Source of the DNA: Mycobacterium kiyosense
GTDB taxonomy: Bacteria > Actinomycetota > Actinomycetes > Mycobacteriales > Mycobacteriaceae
Length of the DNA: 64,000 nucleotides
NCBI GenBank assembly: GCA_021654635.1
Contig: AP025179.1
Span: 6,200,001 to 6,264,000, forward strand
Reading direction: 5' to 3'
Below the pieces are notes generated by a model. It saw only the letters and a program-made list of their open reading frames with translations. It searched no databases and was not told the DNA's origin. Shown piece after piece: positions 22,201-37,425 of the stretch (positions are counted from its first letter, which is position 1; the number at the start of each line of letters is the position of its first letter). The position numbers and the translations under genes were made by a program.

Positions 22201-24673
22201 CCGACGCGGGCTCGCCCAGTGACTGGCCGATCACCGCGGCGGGTTTGGCGCCGTGGTGCTTGAGCAGCTCACCCAGCGCGATCTGGATCGCGAAGATGGT
22301 GACGTTGCTGGTTTCGATGCCGTACTCGTGCGAGTCGTCCAGGATCAGCTCGAGCACCGAGTAGCCGCGCTCGTCCTGGATCAGCGCGTCGACCTTCTCG
22401 ATCCACTCGGCGAAAACCTCGTTGCGCAGGTACAGGCTCTTGGCCATCTTGCGGTGCTGCGCACCGAAACCGGCCATCACCCAGACCGGGCCGCTGGTTA
22501 CCGGGCCGTCGACGCTGAACACGTTCGGTCGCTGCTTGCCCTCGGCGACCGCACGCAGACCCTTGACGGCTTCTTCGTGGTTGTGCGCCAGCACCACCGC
22601 GCGGGAGCGGCCGTGGTTGCGCCGCGACAGGGCGCGCCCGATCGACTCCAGCGACGACGACTGCCCCTCGGGGCTTTCCATCCAGTCGGCCAGCTCGGCG
22701 CCGCCGCCTTCTTGCGGGAAGGTCAGGAACGCCGACACCACCAACGGGATCAGCGGTTCTGAATGTTCTTGTGCCGCAAGCTCTTCCAGAGCAGCAGCCT
22801 TGAGGGCCAGCGCTTCTTCGGTGACACCGGGCAGCTCGTATGCCGACTCCGCGACAGGCACGGCGCCGTCGGCGATGATCTCGCCGTACTCGTCGAACCG
22901 CAGCGAGTGTCCTTCGCCTTCGGTCAGCTCGCCGCCGGCGGAGACCACCGCGGCCTGCGGCGTCGTCTCCACCTCGACCGCACGCTCCACCACGTCGCGC
23001 GGCAGCACCTCCCGCACCACCACGTGCGCGTTGGCCCCGCCGAAGCCGAAGCTGGACACCCCGGCCAGCGCGTAGCCGCCGTACCGCGGCCAGTCGGTCG
23101 GCTCGGTGATGACCTTCAGCCGCATCGCGTCGAAGTCGATGTAGGGGCTGGGGCCGGCGAAGTTGATCGACGGCGGCAGCTTGTCGTGCTGCAGGGCGAG
23201 CACCACCTTGGCCATGCTGGCCACCCCGGCGGCCGACTCGGTGTGCCCGATGTTGGTCTTGATCGCACCCAGCAGCGCGGGCCGATCGGCGGGACGGCCC
23301 TTGCCGACGACGCGGCCCAGCGCCTCGGCCTCGATCGGGTCACCCAGGATGGTGCCGGTGCCGTGCGCCTCGATGTAATCGACGGTGCGCGGGTCGATCC
23401 CGGCGTCCTTGTAGGCGCGGCGCAGCACGTCGGCCTGCGCGTCCTGATTGGGGGCGATCAGGCCGTTGGAGCGGCCGTCGTGGTTGACGGCGCTGCCGGC
23501 GATCACGGCCAGGATCTGGTCGCCGTCGCGGCGGGCGTCGTCGACCCGCTTGAGCACCAGCATCCCGGCTCCCTCGGAGCGGGTGTACCCGTCGGCGTCC
23601 GAGGAGAACGACTTGATCCGGCCGTCGGGTGCCAGCACCGCGCCGATCTCGTCGAACCCGAGTGTCACCGCCGGCGTGATCAACGCGTTGACGCCGCCGG
23701 CCACCGCCACGTCGGCCTCGCCGTTGCGCAGCGCCTGCACGGCCTGGTGGATGGCGACCAGTGAACTCGAGCACGCGGTGTCGACCATCACCGACGGGCC
23801 GCGGAAGTCGTAGAAGTAGGACACCCGGTTGGCGATGATCGCTCCGGAATTACCCGTGATCGCGTACGGGTGGGCCACGCTCGGGTCCGAGATGGCCAGG
23901 AAGCCGTAGTCGTTGTTGGTGACGCCGACGAACACGCCGACGGACTCACCGCGCAGGCTGGACGCCGGAATGCGGGCGTTCTCCAGCGCCTCCCAGGTCA
24001 GCTCCAGCGCCATCCGCTGCTGCGGGTCGATGTTGTCGGCCTCGGTCTTGGCCACCGCGAAGAACTCCGAGTCGAAGCCCTTGATGTCCTTCAGATAACC
24101 GCCGCGGGTACGCGCCTTGGCCACGCGTTCGGCCAGCCGCGGCTCAACCAGGAACTCCGACCAGCGCCCGTCCGGCAGATCGGTGATGGCGTCGCGGCCC
24201 TCCATCAGCGCCTGCCACGTCTCCTCCGGGGAGTTCATGTCACCCGGCAGCCGGGTGGACAGGCCCACCACCGCGATGTCGACCCGCTCGGCGGGGCCGT
24301 TGCGCGACCAATCCACCGCCTCGGCGTCGGCGTCCTCCGGCTGTTCGGGCTCGCCCTCGATGATCCGGGTCGCCAGCGACTCGATGGTCGGATGCTGGAA
24401 CGCCACCGCGACCGACAGCGTGACGCCGGTCAGGTCCTCGATGTCGGCGGCCATCGCCACCGCGTCGCGCGAGGCCAGGCCCAGTTCCACCATCGGCACC
24501 GACTCGTCGATCGAGTCCGGCGACTTCCCGACGGCCTTGCCCACCCACTCGCGCAGCCATCGACGCATCTCGGGGACCGTGGTGATGGCCCCGGTGGCGC
24601 CCTCGTTGCTTGTCGTTGTGGCGGGCAGGTTCTCCTGGGAATTCTCGATCTCAGACTTCTCGATCTCAGACAT
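19244..24673 (-). CDS. pks13: Pks13, mycolic acid condensing polyketide synthase
   Basis: 1809 residues, longer than the 1733 of Mtb. It joins the meromycoloyl chain (delivered by FadD32) to the carboxylated alpha chain and releases the product onto trehalose. Domain order: ACP1 (Ser68 in LGLASRD), KS (Cys301 in VDTACSSS), AT (Ser818 in IGQSLGE), ACP2 (Ser1284 in LGLDSLMAV), thioesterase (Ser1614 in GWSLGG). All catalytic residues are present. Compared with the Mtb active-site positions I recall (55, 287, 801, 1266, 1533), most of the extra length is about 60 residues between ACP2 and TE, where a Pro/Ala/Gly-rich linker with repeated NGA triplets lies. It follows fadD32 by 42 bp and precedes accD4 by 8 bp. 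Confidence 0.97.
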   Translation of the reverse strand: MSEIEKSEIENSQENLPATTTSNEGATGAITTVPEMRRWLREWVGKAVGKSPDSIDESVPMVELGLASRDAVAMAADIEDLTGVTLSVAVAFQHPTIESLATRIIEGEPEQPEDADAEAVDWSRNGPAERVDIAVVGLSTRLPGDMNSPEETWQALMEGRDAITDLPDGRWSEFLVEPRLAERVAKARTRGGYLKDIKGFDSEFFAVAKTEADNIDPQQRMALELTWEALENARIPASSLRGESVGVFVGVTNNDYGFLAISDPSVAHPYAITGNSGAIIANRVSYFYDFRGPSVMVDTACSSSLVAIHQAVQALRNGEADVAVAGGVNALITPAVTLGFDEIGAVLAPDGRIKSFSSDADGYTRSEGAGMLVLKRVDDARRDGDQILAVIAGSAVNHDGRSNGLIAPNQDAQADVLRRAYKDAGIDPRTVDYIEAHGTGTILGDPIEAEALGRVVGKGRPADRPALLGAIKTNIGHTESAAGVASMAKVVLALQHDKLPPSINFAGPSPYIDFDAMRLKVITEPTDWPRYGGYALAGVSSFGFGGANAHVVVREVLPRDVVERAVEVETTPQAAVVSAGGELTEGEGHSLRFDEYGEIIADGAVPVAESAYELPGVTEEALALKAAALEELAAQEHSEPLIPLVVSAFLTFPQEGGGAELADWMESPEGQSSSLESIGRALSRRNHGRSRAVVLAHNHEEAVKGLRAVAEGKQRPNVFSVDGPVTSGPVWVMAGFGAQHRKMAKSLYLRNEVFAEWIEKVDALIQDERGYSVLELILDDSHEYGIETSNVTIFAIQIALGELLKHHGAKPAAVIGQSLGEPASAYFAGGLSLPDATRVICSRSHLMGEGEAMLFGEYIRFMAIVEYSADELKTVFGDFPDLEVCVYAAPSQTVIGGPPEQIDAIVARAESEGKFARKLQTKGAGHTSQMDPLLGEFSAELQGIKPLRPQIGIFSTVHEGTFVKPGSDPIHDVEYWMKGMRHSVYFTHGIRNAVDSGYTTFLELAPNPVALMQVGLTTADAGLHDAQLIATLARKQDEVESMISTMAQLYVYGHDLDVRTLFTRANGPDDYANIPPTRFKRKEHWLDAHFAGDSSVLMPGNHVALPDGRHVWEYAPREKTDLAALVRSAATTVLPDAVLTAAEQRAVPGLGARLVTTLTRHPGGAAVQVHARIEESFTLVYDALVTRGGTEAAVLPAAIGAATAVASAQALPDVAAAPPEADDDAETLTDSLTTRYMPAGMGRWSPESGETIAERLGAIVGAAMGYEPEDLPWEVPLIELGLDSLMAVRIKNRVEYDFDLPPIQLTAVRDANLYNVEKLIEYAIEHRDEVEALHEHQKTQTAEDIARMQAELLHGKVPETAPAEPAAATAATAGTEAPVEPAGPAAPAVPPPSDVPIPPPPTNPAGPAANGSNGANGANGANGSQGEQPKSADLKGAAEALNQEAVAKALNSDVPPRDAAERVVFATWAIITGKSAGGIFNPLPKLDDEKAARMAQRLSERAEGPITVEDVQSSHNIEELADKVRGYLEAGVIDGFVRTLRARPEGSTKPPVFVFHPAGGSTVVYEPLLARLPADTPMYGFERVEGSIEERAEQYVPKLIEMQGDGPYILVGWSLGGVLAYACAIGLKRLGKDVRFVGLIDAVRAGEEIPQTKEEVRKRWDRYAKFAEKTFNVTVPAIPYEQLEELDDEGQVRFVLDAVSQSGVQIPAGIIEHQRTSYLDNRAIDTAEIQPFDGHVTLYMADRYHDDAIMFEPRYAIRKPDGGWGEYVSDLEVVPIGGEHIQAIDEPIIAKVGEHMSRALENIDAARTS
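20405..20450 (-). repeat. 9-bp tandem repeat in the Pks13 linker
   Basis: About five copies of GCCGTTGGC (plus strand), the fourth with a variant base, encoding Asn-Gly-Ala/Ser triplets. It lies in the disordered linker between ACP2 and the thioesterase, so copy number can change without breaking a domain. Confidence 0.85.
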
Positions 24674-24715
24674 AGTTACCTGTTCAGTCCTGTTTCAGGC
24701 CGGGGTCGGCCGATC

Positions 24716-26599
24716 CTAGGTGGCGAAGGCGGTCGGCGAGCTGATGCCGCTGCGCAGACTGCCGTCGATGTAGGCGGTCCGGCAGGCGCGGCGGCCGATC
24801 TTGCCGCTGGAGGTGCGGGGAATCGAGCCGGCCTGCACCAGCAGCACGTCGCGCACCGTCACCCCGTGCCCCACGGCGATCGCCGCCCGGATGTCGTCGG
24901 CAATCGGCTGGTATTCCAGCTTGTGCGCCCCGGCGGCCCGCTCGGCGACGATCACCAGTTGTTCGGAGGTGTCCTCGGGGTCGGCGGCCAGGCCGGCGTG
25001 CGGGTCGTCGAACACCTTCTGCGGCAGCTGGTTGGCAGGCACCGAGAAGGCCGCGACGTAACCGACCCGCAACGCCTTGCTGGCCTCCTGCGCGGTGAAC
25101 TCGAGGTCCTGCGGGTAGTGGTTGCGGCCGTCGATGATGACCAGGTCCTTGATCCGGCCCGCGATGTAGAGGTGGCCGTTGTGGTAGGTGCCGAAGTCAC
25201 CGGTGCGCACCCACATCCCGTCGTCCGGTGCTCCCTCGGCGTGCGACTCGGCGACCCGGGACTTCAGGATGTTCTTGAAGACGTGGTTGGTCTCTTCCTC
25301 TTTGCCCCAGTAGCCGACGCCGAGATTGTTGCCGTGCAGCCAGATCTCGCCGATCTGCCCGTCGGGCAGCTCGCTGGCCGAGTCGGGGTCGACGATGACC
25401 GCCCACTCGTCGACGCCGACCTTGCCGGCGGAGACCTGTGCGACGGCGTTGGGTGCGTCGGCGGCCACCTCGACGAAGTGCTGTTTGTTCAGTTCGTCCC
25501 GGTCGACGTGGATGATCCGGGGCTCTTCGTCCATCGGCGTGGTCGAGACGAACAGGGTCGCCTCCGCCAGCCCGTAGGACGGCTTGACCGCGGTGGGCTT
25601 GAGGCCGTAGGGCTCGAATGCCTTGAAGAACTTGCGCATCGAGGCCGGCGACACCGGCTCGCTGCCGTTGAGGATGCCCTTGACGTTGCTCAGGTCCAAC
25701 GGCGGCTCGCCGTCCTTGGGCACCCCGCGCACCGCGGCGTGCTCGAACGCGAAGTTGGGCGCGGCCGAGTACACACCGCCGGTCTCGCCGGGCTTGCGGG
25801 CGAGTTCGCGGATCCAGCGGCCGGGCCGGCGGACGAACGCCGCGGGAGTCATGAAGGTGAAGCTCTGACCGAGCACCGGGGCGCACAGCGCGGTGATCAG
25901 GCCCATGTCGTGGAAGAACGGCAGCCAGCTCAGGCCGCGGTCGCCTTCGTTGCCTTCCAGCGCGACCAGCGTCTGCAGCACGTTCGTGGGCAGGTTCAGG
26001 TGGGTGATCTGCACGCCGGTCGGGGTGCGGGTGGAGCCGGAGGTGTACTGCAGGTAGGCGATGGTGTTCTCGTCGGCGACCGTTTCCTGCCAGGTGGAGG
26101 CGACCTCGTTGGGTACCGCGTCGACCGCGATCACCCGCGGCCGCTCCTTGACCGACCGGGCGCGGATGAACTTGCGCACCCCTTCGGCGGATTCGGTGGT
26201 GGTCAGGATCGTCGACGGGGTGCAGTCGTCGAGCACCGCGTGCAGACGGCCGACGTGGCCGGGTTCGGCGGGGTCGAACAGCGGCACCGCGATCCGGCCC
26301 GAGTACAGCGCTCCGAAGAACGAGATCAGGTAGTCCAGGTTCTGCGGGCACAGGATGGCGATGCGGTCGCCGGGCTGGGTGACCTGCTGCAGTCGGGCGC
26401 CCACGGCACGGTTGCGGGCGCTGAACTCCGACCAGAGGATGTCGCGTTCGATGCCGTCGCGCTCGGTGGAGTAGTCCAGGAACCGGTACGCCAGCTTCTG
26501 GCCACGAACCTTCGCCCACTTCTCGACGTGCCGGACCAAGTTGGTGTTCTGCGGGAACTTGATCTTGCCGTTGACAACGAACGGGTTGTGGTAGGCCAT
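24716..26599 (-). CDS. fadD32: FadD32, long-chain fatty acyl-AMP ligase
   Basis: 627 residues. FadD32 activates the meromycolic acid as an acyl-adenylate and loads it on Pks13 ACP1. Adenylation motifs: [15 protein letters not shown] (phosphate loop), [32 protein letters not shown] and the C-terminal [11 protein letters not shown] with the catalytic Lys. The first ATG gives the [14 protein letters not shown]-terminus typical of FadD32, starting 274 bp from the culp6-like gene. Essential in Mtb. First gene of the fadD32-pks13-accD4 operon. Confidence 0.97.
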   Translation of the reverse strand: MAYHNPFVVNGKIKFPQNTNLVRHVEKWAKVRGQKLAYRFLDYSTERDGIERDILWSEFSARNRAVGARLQQVTQPGDRIAILCPQNLDYLISFFGALYSGRIAVPLFDPAEPGHVGRLHAVLDDCTPSTILTTTESAEGVRKFIRARSVKERPRVIAVDAVPNEVASTWQETVADENTIAYLQYTSGSTRTPTGVQITHLNLPTNVLQTLVALEGNEGDRGLSWLPFFHDMGLITALCAPVLGQSFTFMTPAAFVRRPGRWIRELARKPGETGGVYSAAPNFAFEHAAVRGVPKDGEPPLDLSNVKGILNGSEPVSPASMRKFFKAFEPYGLKPTAVKPSYGLAEATLFVSTTPMDEEPRIIHVDRDELNKQHFVEVAADAPNAVAQVSAGKVGVDEWAVIVDPDSASELPDGQIGEIWLHGNNLGVGYWGKEEETNHVFKNILKSRVAESHAEGAPDDGMWVRTGDFGTYHNGHLYIAGRIKDLVIIDGRNHYPQDLEFTAQEASKALRVGYVAAFSVPANQLPQKVFDDPHAGLAADPEDTSEQLVIVAERAAGAHKLEYQPIADDIRAAIAVGHGVTVRDVLLVQAGSIPRTSSGKIGRRACRTAYIDGSLRSGISSPTAFAT

Positions 26600-26873
26600 G
26601 CGCCCTCTCCTGTTACGAACTTCGCTGGTTTTCGGGCCGCACCTGGGCGGGTATTCCCGACTTGGTCAGCCCACGCCGACCGCAAATCCGCGCGCAACCC
26701 GACACCGACCCGTTCCCGGCTGGAACTTGTCGCTGTCGGCTTCGACGCGCGCGGGTCAACCACATGCTCTTAATTTTCTCTTAATGTTAAGGGCCGCTGG
26801 GCGGCAAACCAAATCACAAGGTACGCCTCATCGCAGCCGCAACCGCCGCACCAACCCGCTGTGTCCGGCGAAG
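26600..26873 (-). other. Intergenic space upstream of fadD32
   Basis: 274 bp without a gene, between the culp6-like gene and fadD32. An AT-rich patch around 26765-26795, including the inverted repeat CTTAATGTTAAG, stands out in otherwise GC-rich DNA. It is the likely promoter region of the mycolate operon, but I cannot place -10 and -35 boxes firmly. Confidence 0.35.
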
Positions 26874-27888
26874 TCACCCATGTTTGGGGTGCGGGGCCTT
26901 CTCCAACACCCCATGTGCCCAGTTCAACGTCCACTGGGTGGCCGACTGGCCGTCCGAGCTCCAGAAATCGGTTGTGGCATACATCGCATGAACCGGCTGC
27001 CCCGCGCCACCGGCGAGGGTGTTCAACGTGGTGGGCAGATTGGCCGGGCTGAACGCCTCCTTGGGCGCCGCGCAGATCAGGTCGCCCTCGGCGCAGATCT
27101 CGTTGGTGCGGGCGTCCAGCGCGCCGAATCCACCCGGCCGCGCGCCGGTCATGGTCAGGCCGAGCCCGGCCAGCACCGGTACCTCGTGCAGGGTCACCTC
27201 CGCGCCCACCCCGGGCGGAGTCGGCGGGATGTTGTTGCCCACTCCACCTTCGCGGCGGCCGTCGGCGATCAAGGTCACCCCCGAGCACCAGATCCTCGTC
27301 GACGGGTCCGCGGCCGTTGCCGATGTCGCTGGCGACGTCGCCGGCGATGACCGCGCCCTGCGAGAACCCGATGATCACGTAGCTGGTCAGCGGGCACTTG
27401 TTGTTCATGTCGGTGATGGCCTTGACGGTCGCGCGGGTGCCTTCGGCGCGGCTGTCGTTGTAGGTCATCTGGTCGTCAGCGCTCAGCGGGTTCCGGAACT
27501 GCGCCGTGTAGGGCACGGTGTAGGTCTGCACCCTGGCCTGGTCGAATTGCTGCCGGATCGGCCCGGTCACGTTGAGCAGCAACGCCTTCGGAAACTGCAC
27601 CGGGTTCAGCGGGTCGTCGGTGGGCCAAGATTCCCAGGTGCCCGGTACCGACACCAGCTGCACATCGGGGCAGGACGCGTCCTGCGAAGCGGGCCGCGGT
27701 TTCTTGTGTTGGGAGCTCGGCGACGGACCCGGCGGCAGTATGCCCGGCGGCACCGCGCTGGGCGCGGTGTTGTTGTTACGCAACAACGTCACCGCGGCGA
27801 TGATGACCATCGTCACCGCCAAGGCCATCGAGGCGGCTGCCAACCAGGCCAGACGTCGTTGGCGTTTGCGGCGGGTGGTGTTGGCCAT
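26874..27888 (-). pseudogene. culp6: Culp6-like cutinase family esterase/phospholipase, one frameshift
   Basis: With one G removed this reads as a 337-residue protein (Mtb Rv3802c 336). It has an N-terminal membrane anchor (residues about 13-36), a Pro/Ser linker, then a cutinase alpha/beta-hydrolase domain with Ser176 in IGFSQGAV. In Mtb the protein is an essential cell-wall-linked phospholipase/thioesterase beside the mycolate genes. The break is in a run of five C at 27278-27282 (plus strand): after DEDLVLG the sense continues in another frame as [12 protein letters not shown] and ends PHPKHG at 26874. Because the homologue is essential, sequencing error is the likely cause. Confidence 0.87.
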
Positions 27889-28084
27889 GCTCTCCTGCTA
27901 ACACAGTCCGGTAGGAGCCCGGAGGTCCCTGGTGAATGGGCTGGGCGACAAGCGCACCGTCGCGCCCTGACTCACCCCGCGCAGCCAGGCCTCGGAATCA
28001 TGGACCCGCTACTGCGCTCTCTACACGGTACCGGCCCGTGTCCGCGCACCATCCGCGCGCCTTACCGGACGATCGGGCCGCCGA

Positions 28085-28993
28085 TCAGCGGATGGCGCCG
28101 ACGATGTCCCCGGACATGGCGCCCAGCTGGCCCGCCCACGAGCCCCAGCCGTTGTCGCCGCCGCCCGGGAAATCGAAGTGGCCGTTGTGGCCACCGACCT
28201 CCCGATAGTGCTGGTAGAACATCCGGGCGTTGCCCATCGCCGAATCCCCGGCGCCCAGCATGGCGGCGGGATTGCTGGCCGCACCGGTGGTCGGGCTCCA
28301 GACCCAGACGCGGGTGTTGTTCTGCGCCAGCAGCGCCTCGTGCACAAACGGGTCGTGCCATTTCCACCGGCCCAGCTGTGGGGCTCCCCACATGCCGGCG
28401 CCGTCCACCCCACCGAACTGCTGCAGGCCGGCCATGATCGCGCCGTTGGTGGAGGTCTCCGACGGGTACAGGAAGCCGGACAACGAGCCGGCGAAACCGA
28501 AGCGGTCGGGGTGAAACGTGGCCAGCGCCATCGCGGCGTAGCCGCCCTGCGAGGCGCCGACGACGCCGTGTCCACCCGGGGCCAGACCCTTGTTGGCGGC
28601 CAGCCAGTCGGGCAGCTCGCTGGACAGGAAGGTGTCCCACTGCTTGCTGCCGTCCTGCTCCCAGTTGGTGTACATGCTGAACGCACCCCCGGCCGGGGCG
28701 ACCACCGAGATCCCCTTGCCGGCCAAGGTGTTCATCGCGTTGCCCGCGGTGACCCAGTTGCTGACGTCGGGGGCGGCGTCGGCGGCGTCCAGCAGGTACA
28801 CCGCGTGCGGCCCGCCCGCCAGGAACGCCACCGGGATGTCGCGGCCCATCGCGGCCGAGGGCACCATCAGGGTTTCGTACGGGGCTGCCTTCGCGGTGCC
28901 GGTCGACCCCGACGGGATTCCCGCGATCGCGCCCAACGTGATCGACAGCACGCCGACGCAGAGCAGTCGCAGCAGCACGGACAGACCCCTCAT
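28085..28993 (-). CDS. fbpD: MPT51/FbpD, antigen-85-like secreted protein
   Basis: 302 residues from ATG 28993, chosen because GGAGG at 28999-29003 lies 5 bp upstream; the earlier ATG at 29005 overlaps that site. A signal peptide covers about residues 1-36 (SVLLRLLCVGVLSITLGAIA). The mature part has the antigen 85 alpha/beta-hydrolase fold. The nucleophile region reads VVGASQGGYAAMA, so the Ser is kept, but the loop that holds the catalytic His in FbpA (GTHSWEYWG) reads GDNGWGSWA, so His is replaced by Asn. It should not be an active mycolyltransferase; MPT51 proteins bind cell-wall and host matrix components. Lies next to fbpA as in Mtb. Confidence 0.93.
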   Translation of the reverse strand: MRGLSVLLRLLCVGVLSITLGAIAGIPSGSTGTAKAAPYETLMVPSAAMGRDIPVAFLAGGPHAVYLLDAADAAPDVSNWVTAGNAMNTLAGKGISVVAPAGGAFSMYTNWEQDGSKQWDTFLSSELPDWLAANKGLAPGGHGVVGASQGGYAAMALATFHPDRFGFAGSLSGFLYPSETSTNGAIMAGLQQFGGVDGAGMWGAPQLGRWKWHDPFVHEALLAQNNTRVWVWSPTTGAASNPAAMLGAGDSAMGNARMFYQHYREVGGHNGHFDFPGGGDNGWGSWAGQLGAMSGDIVGAIR

Positions 28994-29113
28994 GTGCACC
29001 TCCATCGTGTCCGGCTACCGCCCCGGTGACAGGCCCCCGGTAACACCTGGCCCGGAAAGTAGCTAACCACACCGGTATCGGCGGGATAAAGAGGAGCTCA
29101 CGAGCTGATAACA

Positions 29114-29144
29114 ACGGCGGCGACCCGATATGGGTCGCCGCCGT
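29114..29144 (-). terminator. Strong hairpin terminator after fbpA
   Basis: A perfect 13-bp inverted repeat with a 5-base loop: arms 29114-29126 and 29132-29144 (ACGGCGGCGACCC and its complement). It lies 35 bp past the fbpA stop, and the minus strand continues with a T-rich TTGTTAT. It should separate fbpA from mpt51. Confidence 0.85.
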
Positions 29145-29178
29145 CGTTTGAGTTGCGTCAGTAACGCCTAGTGGTGAC

Positions 29179-30586
<1,408 letters not shown>

Positions 30587-32482
30587 TCAGTCGCGGGGCG
30601 GGGTGGGCGGTAACCGCGGAACCTCGAGCCCACATTTGATCAGCTCGTTGAGCGGAATCCGGTCGATCCGGTACTGGGTGAACTCGTAGGCGTGCAGCAC
30701 GTTGGACACGAACCGGCGCATGGTCAACGGTGCGCGAACCGAGTTGAGCACCGCCTGGGTGGCGGGGCATTTCAGGGCCGCCTCCGCCTCGGCCACCCAC
30801 TGCTGGTCGAGGTAGGCCGGGATGCCCGGCGGCCATTTCACCCACGGTCCGTCGGCCACCACCCAGTCGGGGAACAGGTTCTTGTCGTGGCCGATCCGGC
30901 CGTGTTTCAACCGTTCGGTGTGCGCGGCCAGCGGATTCGCCAGGCCGATCTGGTCGATCACCCGGACATTGAGGCCCACGTTCATGCCCACCATGCCCAG
31001 GTTGGTGAAGAACACCGTGTGCTGCGGCTTGAGGTCGGCCGGGATGCCCGGGGCGCTGCCCGGCGGGATCATCGGCACCAGGTCCCACTGGGTGTAGTTG
31101 CCCGACGGCAGCAGCAGGGCGCCCTGCGGGGTGTTGTCCAGGGCCACCAGCACGGCGGCCATCCGCGGGTAGTCCAGGTAGTCGGCGGCGGTCAGCGGAT
31201 GCGCCCGGCCGGTGGCCTGGGCATAGAAGCGGCGTTCGTCGACGATTCCGGTGTAGGTGACATGCGTGGCGTCGTCGCCCATGCCCGGCGAATTCGCCGC
31301 CCACAACGACCATCCCGCGACGCCGAGCCACAGCGCGCTGACCGCGCCGGCCAGCCAGTAACCGGTCTCGCGGCTGACGTCTTTCCCGTCCGGGATCAGC
31401 ACCGGGATCACGGCGACCGGCGCCAGCAAACAGAACAACGGCACCAGCAGCACCCGCCCGTGCATGAAGTCGCCGCCCTGACGGATCCAGTAAAGGGCCT
31501 GCAACAGTCCGCTGACCAGCATCCACAGCACCACCGCCGTCGGGCTCTGCACCGACCGGGCCACCCGACCGTAGTCGGGCGCCAGCGCGGGACGCAGGAA
31601 TGCCGGCCGCCGGCGCATCAGCATCAGCACGATTCCCAGCGGCACCAGCAGCACGAGCGGCACCCACAGCAGGTACGGCTGGTTGAAGTTGGACAGGTAG
31701 ATTAACCCCTGCGACCACTTGTCGCCCCCGGCGTCCTTGGCCAAGGCGGTACCGGGCACCAGCAGGCCGTAGTAACCCATCCGGAAGATCTGGTAGGCGA
31801 CCGGCAGCAGGCCACCGGCCAGCACGATCAGCGCCCGCCGTCGCCAGTTGCGCGCCGCGATCAGCATCATCACCAGCGCGGCCCCGCCGATCAGCGCCAG
31901 CTCCGGGCGCACCAACACGCTGCAGCCCGCGACGAACGCCAGCGCGACGATGAACGCCCGGTTTTCCGGACGGACCCGCAGCGGCTGCGCCCAGCAAACC
32001 ATCATCCACCAGAGCAGACCCAGATAGGCCAGCGCCAGCCCGCTTTCCAGGCCCGAGGTGGCGAAGTCGCGCGCGGGCGGCACCGCGATGTAGACCAACA
32101 CGCCGGCGGGCAGCATGACGGCACGGCGGCTGCGCAGGCTGGGTGCGTACAACCGACCGGTGCCCAGCATCAGCAGCACCACACCGAGCACCGACAACGT
32201 CAGGGCGACCGCCAGTGCCACATATTCCAACCGCAGCGGCCCACCCACCCAACTGCCGACGTAGAGCAGGTAGGTCCAGATGGTGGAGGTGTTGGCCTCC
32301 ACCCGCTCACCGGCGTTGAACACCGGCCCGTTGCCGGCCAACAGGTTGCGTACGGTGCGCAGCACGATCAGCCCGTCGTCGGCGATCCAGCGGCGTTGCC
32401 AGGCACCCCAGCCGAACAGCGCCGCGACGACGACCACGCTGACCCACAGGCTGACGCGGGTCGTCGTTCCGTAGGGGAACAC
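30587..32482 (-). CDS. aftB: AftB, terminal beta-1,2-arabinofuranosyltransferase
   Basis: 631 residues from GTG 32482, matching the roughly 627 of Mtb; the frame stays open to GTG 32584 (665 residues), which would overlap ubiA by 23 bp. AftB adds the terminal beta-1,2-arabinofuranose that later carries mycolates, from decaprenyl-phosphoarabinose. It is a GT-C protein: first helix RVSLWVSVVVVAALFGW, then the loop with ADDGLIVLRTVRNLLAGNG, where the catalytic Asp pair sits, some ten helices and a soluble C-terminal domain. Its neighbour ubiA makes its donor. I prefer the shorter start because the extra residues are hydrophilic and not conserved in the family I recall. Confidence 0.9.
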   Translation of the reverse strand: MFPYGTTTRVSLWVSVVVVAALFGWGAWQRRWIADDGLIVLRTVRNLLAGNGPVFNAGERVEANTSTIWTYLLYVGSWVGGPLRLEYVALAVALTLSVLGVVLLMLGTGRLYAPSLRSRRAVMLPAGVLVYIAVPPARDFATSGLESGLALAYLGLLWWMMVCWAQPLRVRPENRAFIVALAFVAGCSVLVRPELALIGGAALVMMLIAARNWRRRALIVLAGGLLPVAYQIFRMGYYGLLVPGTALAKDAGGDKWSQGLIYLSNFNQPYLLWVPLVLLVPLGIVLMLMRRRPAFLRPALAPDYGRVARSVQSPTAVVLWMLVSGLLQALYWIRQGGDFMHGRVLLVPLFCLLAPVAVIPVLIPDGKDVSRETGYWLAGAVSALWLGVAGWSLWAANSPGMGDDATHVTYTGIVDERRFYAQATGRAHPLTAADYLDYPRMAAVLVALDNTPQGALLLPSGNYTQWDLVPMIPPGSAPGIPADLKPQHTVFFTNLGMVGMNVGLNVRVIDQIGLANPLAAHTERLKHGRIGHDKNLFPDWVVADGPWVKWPPGIPAYLDQQWVAEAEAALKCPATQAVLNSVRAPLTMRRFVSNVLHAYEFTQYRIDRIPLNELIKCGLEVPRLPPTPPRD

Positions 32483-32561
32483 CGGCCACTTGATCCGACG
32501 GACCGCCGGTCGGCGGGTCCCTACCTGCAGTGCCGCCGCTTGCAGCGCCCTGAATCGTTGA

Positions 32562-33512
32562 CTAGCCGAAAGCAACAGCAGCACCCACTGTTGCGATCCA
32601 CGCCAGCGCCAGCAGTTGCAGCACCCGGTCGCGCAGCGCGATGTCCTCGGGCTCCCCGGCCAGCCCGCCGTCGACGTCCACGGCGTAGCGCAGGATCGCG
32701 ATGGTGAACGGGATCATCGACACCGCGTACCAGGATCCCTTGTCGCCGTCGCGCTCGAACGCCCACAGCCCGTAGCACAACACCACCGCGGTGGCCGACA
32801 TCGTCCAGACGAACCGCAGGTAGGTGCTGGTGTAGCTTTCCAGCGACTTGCGGATCTGGGCGCCGGTGCGCTCGGCCAGTTGCAGCTCGGCGTAGCGCTT
32901 ACCGGCCACCATGAACAACGACCCGAAGGCCGCCGTCAGCAGAAACCATTGGGACAGATGGGTGTTGGTGGCCGCGCCGCCGGCGATGGCGCGGATCAGA
33001 TAGGCCGACGACACGATGCAGACGTCGAGCACCGCCTGATGTTTGAGCCCGAAGCAGTAGGCCAGCTGCATGACGAGATAAACCGCCATCACCACCGCCA
33101 GGTTCGGTGTCAACCACCACGAAATACCCAGCGAAGCCGAGCCCAGCAGCACCGCCAGCAGATACGCCAGCCATTCGGGTACCACCCCGGCGGCGATCGG
33201 GCGGTACTTCTTGGTGGGATGCTCCCGATCGGCCTCGACGTCGCGGACGTCGTTGACGAGGTATATCGCCGACGCCGCCAGGCTGAACACGGCGAAGGCG
33301 ACCGCGACCTCGGTCGCCAGCTTGGCGAAGTCGTATTGGCTGCCGCGGCCGGCGGCGGCCAGCGGCGCGGCCAGCACCAGCACGTTCTTCACCCACTGCC
33401 GCGGGCGGATCGCCTTGATCAACCCGGTCACCAGGTTGGTCGGCGGTCCGGGCACCTTGGCGGGCTTCTCGTTGGCCGGCTTCTCGGCCCGTTCGACCAC
33501 GTCGCCACTCAT
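32562..33512 (-). CDS. ubiA: UbiA, decaprenyl-phosphate 5-phosphoribosyltransferase
   Basis: 316 residues from ATG 33512. In mycobacteria (Rv3806c) this UbiA-fold protein joins phosphoribosyl pyrophosphate to decaprenyl phosphate, the first step to decaprenyl-phosphoarabinose, the donor for all Emb and Aft enzymes. The Asp-rich motif NDVRDVEADREHPTKKYRP is intact at the cytoplasmic face, and about nine helices follow. The start codon overlaps the stop of the upstream PAP2 gene (ATGA), and that gene may supply the next step, 5-phosphate removal. Mutations in ubiA raise ethambutol resistance in Mtb. Confidence 0.95.
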   Translation of the reverse strand: MSGDVVERAEKPANEKPAKVPGPPTNLVTGLIKAIRPRQWVKNVLVLAAPLAAAGRGSQYDFAKLATEVAVAFAVFSLAASAIYLVNDVRDVEADREHPTKKYRPIAAGVVPEWLAYLLAVLLGSASLGISWWLTPNLAVVMAVYLVMQLAYCFGLKHQAVLDVCIVSSAYLIRAIAGGAATNTHLSQWFLLTAAFGSLFMVAGKRYAELQLAERTGAQIRKSLESYTSTYLRFVWTMSATAVVLCYGLWAFERDGDKGSWYAVSMIPFTIAILRYAVDVDGGLAGEPEDIALRDRVLQLLALAWIATVGAAVAFG

Positions 33513-34051
33513 CGCGTCCACCCCTTTCGGGCTGCGCCGTCCACCCGGACGGCTATCGCGGCCACACCCGCGCCCAGCGCGATCCCGGCCGCCACATCGC
33601 TGGGGTAGTGCACGCCCAGCAGGATCCGGGACAACGCCATGGGTGGAATCAGCGCCACGGGCAGGGGGGCTGCCGGTGGCCCTGCTCATCAAGAGGGCCG
33701 CGGCCGTCGTGGAGGTGGCATGCGCCGACGGGAAACTGAGCTGGCTGGGGGTGCCGACGTTGACCTCTACCGCCCGATGGTGGGGCCGTTTCCGGCGCAC
33801 CACGCGTTTGACCACCACGGCCGCCGCGTGGGCGGCGAACGCACCCGCACCTGCCACCAGCCACTCCCGGCGCCGCCGCGGCCACAGCAGCGCGCCCAGC
33901 AGGGCCACCGCGAGCCAGCCGATGCTGTGCTCACCGAAATGGGACAGCGCGCGCGCCACGGTCAGCGCCCCCCGGCCGATCGGCCAGCGCGGCTTGGACG
34001 GCCACCATCGCGGCGACTTCGCCGGACGGCGGTTCCTCCGCCGGGAGTGCG

Positions 34052-34059
<8 letters not shown>
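33509..34059 (-). pseudogene. PAP2-family phosphatase (Rv3807c-like), frameshifted twice
   Basis: With two bases removed, a 182-residue PAP2/PgpB-type membrane phosphatase emerges: MADALPAEEPPSGEVAA, helices, then KRVVRRKRPHHR, PSAHATST and SRILLGVHYPSDVAAG, the three phosphatase signature motifs. The extra bases lie in runs of six: C at 33968-33973 and G at 33664-33669 (plus strand). The ATG at 34059 overlaps the glfT2 stop, and the TGA overlaps the ubiA start. It has been proposed to remove the 5-phosphate from decaprenyl-phosphoryl-phosphoribose made by UbiA. Both breaks look like homopolymer sequencing errors. Confidence 0.85.
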
Positions 34060-37230
<3,171 letters not shown>

Positions 37231-37425
37231 TTAGGCGGGTCGCGCGGGGCCGGGTTTTAGCAGGTGCGAGAGGACCGGATCCCAATATGTCGGTGCAACG
37301 TCACACCTGTGAACCACTCCCCTCACGATTCGGTCTCGCCACACTAGTCACACCAATCTCACTCGTACCATCAGTCATGTGGGTCTCGCGCCCACACCCG
37401 AGTAGTCCAGATTGAGGAGACTTTC

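Noticed and set aside
23870..26773. 967-residue plus-strand frame over fadD32 and the pks13 5' end
   Set aside because: Shadow of the two minus-strand genes; composition is Val/Gly/Asp/Arg-rich with no domain.
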